From: Hyphomicrobium denitrificans 1NES1
Lineage (GTDB): Bacteria; Pseudomonadota; Alphaproteobacteria; Rhizobiales; Hyphomicrobiaceae
NCBI RefSeq assembly: GCF_000230975.2
Contig: NC_021172.1
Location: 1,922,001-1,986,000, forward strand
DNA: 64,000 nucleotides
Direction of reading: 5' to 3'
This document shows, piece by piece, positions 62,569-64,000 of the stretch. A program made the translations under genes and the position numbers. Position 1 is the first letter of the stretch. Every line of letters begins with the position of its first letter. Under the pieces are notes generated by a model. The model was not told the DNA's origin. It saw only the letters and a list, made by a program, of their open reading frames with translations, and ran no database searches.

Positions 62569-63120
62569 TTATTCCTCGGTCTTCGCGGCTGGCTTCTTGC
62601 CCGAAGCTGCTTTTTTGGCCGCCGATTTCTTGCGCTTCTCTTCGTCGGCCGCGATCACCTTGCGTTCGATGACGCTGATGCTGCCGCCTGCCTTTTCGAC
62701 CGCGGCCTTGGCCTTTTGAGTTGCGTGATTGACAGTAATCGAGATCTTCGCCTTGATTTCGCCGTCGCCGAGCAGGCGCACACCGTCCTTGGGGCGGCGC
62801 ACGATACCCGCTGCAATCAAAGCTGCCAGATCGAGCGGCTTCGAGCCGTCGAGACGCTTATCATCGATTGCCTGCTGCAGCGTGCCGACATTGATCTCGT
62901 TGAAATCCTGCGGACGCCACTTGTTGAAGCCGCGCTTCGGCAGACGGCGATGAAGCGGCATCTGACCGCCTTCGAAGCCGCCGATCGCGACGCCGGTGCG
63001 GGCCGTCTGGCCCTTGCCGCCGCGGCCACCCATCTTGCCGAGTCCCGAGCCGATACCGCGGCCGATGCGAACGCGCGTCTTCTTGGCGCCGGGGTTATCT
63101 TTGATGCCGTTGAGCCGCAT
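62569..63120 (-). CDS. rplO: 50S ribosomal protein L15
   Basis: 183 residues, with MRLNGIKDNPGAKKTRVRIGRGIGSGLGKMGGRGGKGQTAR and GFEGGQMPLHRRLPKRGF as diagnostic blocks. The C-terminal 25 residues form a Lys/Ala-rich extension (EEKRKKSAAKKAASGKKPAAKTEE) beyond the usual length, as in several Rhizobiales. Confidence 0.98.
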   Translation of the reverse strand: MRLNGIKDNPGAKKTRVRIGRGIGSGLGKMGGRGGKGQTARTGVAIGGFEGGQMPLHRRLPKRGFNKWRPQDFNEINVGTLQQAIDDKRLDGSKPLDLAALIAAGIVRRPKDGVRLLGDGEIKAKISITVNHATQKAKAAVEKAGGSISVIERKVIAADEEKRKKSAAKKAASGKKPAAKTEE

Positions 63121-63125
63121 AGTCG

Positions 63126-63317
63126 TTATTTCCCTTCTACGACCTGCACGAGATGCTGAACCTTTTTCAGCATGCCGCGCACGGCCGGCGTATCTTCGAG
63201 CGTCGATGTGCGGCCAAGCTTATTGAGTCCGAGACCAATCAGCGTCTCGGCCTGCCGCTCGGGGCGACGGTTCGGGCTGCGAACCTGCTCCAATGTGATC
63301 GTCTTCTTAGCCGCCAT
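63126..63317 (-). CDS. rpmD: 50S ribosomal protein L30
   Basis: 63 residues: [58 protein letters not shown], the complete small L30 fold. 5 bp before rplO. Confidence 0.98.
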   Translation of the reverse strand: MAAKKTITLEQVRSPNRRPERQAETLIGLGLNKLGRTSTLEDTPAVRGMLKKVQHLVQVVEGK

Positions 63318-63371
63318 ATCGTTACCTCAAGTCCATTTGTGAAGCGGCGCTTCGGCCACTCCGCATTTCTC

Positions 63372-63953
63372 TTAGGCGTCGGCGCCGGCGCCAGCGTCGG
63401 CAGCAGCCGAGCCGTCACGGCGACGCGACACGATGTCGGAAACCTTCTTGTTGCGGCGGGCCGCAACCGCGCGCGGGTTCTCCTGCGCCTTCAGTGCGTC
63501 GAAGGTCGCGCGGATGACGTTATAGGGGTTCGTCGAGCCCATCGACTTGGCGACCACGTCATGCACGCCAACCATCTCGAAGACGGCGCGCATGGCACCG
63601 CCCGCGATGATGCCGGTACCAGCAGGCGCTGCGCGGAGCACGACCTTGCCCGAGCCGTGGCGGCCGACGCTGTCGTGATGCAGCGTGCGGGCGTCGCGCA
63701 GCGGTACGCGGAGAAGGTTGCGTTTCGCGCCTTCCGTCGCTTTGCGGATGGCTTCAGGCACTTCGCGCGCCTTGCCATGGCCAAAACCGACGCGGCCCTT
63801 CAGATCGCCCACGACGACGAGCGCGGCGAAGCCGAACCGCTTGCCGCCCTTGACGACCTTGGCGACGCGATTGATGTGCACCAGCTTATCGGTGAACTCG
63901 CTGTCGCGTTCCTCGCGGTCTCTGCCACGGTCTCTCTGGGGTCCACGTGCCAC
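63372..63953 (-). CDS. rpsE: 30S ribosomal protein S5
   Basis: 193 residues. The double-stranded RNA-binding-like N-domain reads ELVHINRV-like [28 protein letters not shown], followed by [21 protein letters not shown] and [43 protein letters not shown]. Ends in an Ala/Asp-rich tail. Role in decoding fidelity. Confidence 0.98.
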   Translation of the reverse strand: MARGPQRDRGRDREERDSEFTDKLVHINRVAKVVKGGKRFGFAALVVVGDLKGRVGFGHGKAREVPEAIRKATEGAKRNLLRVPLRDARTLHHDSVGRHGSGKVVLRAAPAGTGIIAGGAMRAVFEMVGVHDVVAKSMGSTNPYNVIRATFDALKAQENPRAVAARRNKKVSDIVSRRRDGSAAADAGAGADA

Positions 63954-63974
63954 GATGTGTGTCCTCTCGGGTCC

Positions 63975-64000
63975 TTAGAACTTCAATCCGCCTTCGCGGG
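63975..64000 (-). CDS. rplR: 50S ribosomal protein L18, last codons only
   Basis: The final seven codons REGGLKF and a TAA stop on the minus strand match the C-terminus of L18, which precedes rpsE in every spc operon. The rest is beyond the window. Confidence 0.85.

Overview
The window looks like a chromosomal segment of an alphaproteobacterium of the Rhizobiales (Hyphomicrobiales), most like a Hyphomicrobium-type methylotroph. The basis is GC-rich coding DNA, a bacterial homologue of the mitochondrial complex I 18 kDa accessory subunit, a Ku/LigD repair locus, the YcbB-type L,D-transpeptidase, an APS-reductase-type cysHDN operon, and the spc/alpha ribosomal operon with secY and adk. Genus is inference; no rRNA is present.

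Layout. 1-8.7 kb: a membrane protein cut by the window edge, a secreted protein with a peptidoglycan-binding-like domain, cutA facing nadK, a nitroreductase, and a two-gene envelope operon (VWA protein plus a repeat-containing partner). 8.7-18.6 kb: an orphan amino-acid binding protein, metC, an L,D-transpeptidase, tRNA-Arg(UCG), small secreted and stress-type proteins (PRC-barrel protein, the remnant of a second one, Pro-rich and Gly/His-rich proteins), an NRAMP-related metal transporter and a ribbon-helix-helix regulator. 18.8-22.5 kb: NHEJ locus with LigD split into a phosphoesterase-polymerase protein and a separate ligase, tail-to-tail with Ku. 23-30.4 kb: a GGDEF-EAL protein, then an AraC regulator divergent from ethanolamine permease-eutB-eutC. 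30.5-33.4 kb: a methyltransferase and a GT8-GT2 glycosyltransferase of lower GC, probably transferred. 33.9-38.6 kb: AhpD-like, DUF488 and UDG-family genes, then a leftward DUF2249 / polytopic membrane protein / DUF2249 / MIP18-type operon preceded by a perfect 25-bp palindrome resembling an NsrR (nitric oxide) operator. 38.9-41.3 kb: tRNA-Arg(UCU), an OFA-type transporter and the complex I subunit.

41.28-45.61 kb is the most unusual part. A 4.3-kb islet lies between an intact tRNA-Pro(UGG) and a degenerate copy of that tRNA's 3' half in the same orientation. It carries a MurF-like ligase with an altered P-loop, a polysaccharide pyruvyl transferase and a PP-loop ATPase with a QueC-like zinc knuckle, and no integrase. 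I infer a transferred cassette for making or modifying a cell-surface polymer.

45.8-57 kb: a paralogue of the 1.8-kb peptidoglycan-binding-like protein, DUF192 and a double cold-shock protein, a BaiN-type flavoprotein, the assimilatory sulfate operon cysH-cysD-cysN with a TauE/SafE exporter, a DegP protease and an NAD-dependent epimerase. 57-58.3 kb holds GC-rich palindromic repeats on both sides of rplQ. 57.6-64 kb, leftward: rplR(partial)-rpsE-rpmD-rplO-secY-adk-rpsM-rpsK-rpoA-rplQ, closed by a clear terminator.
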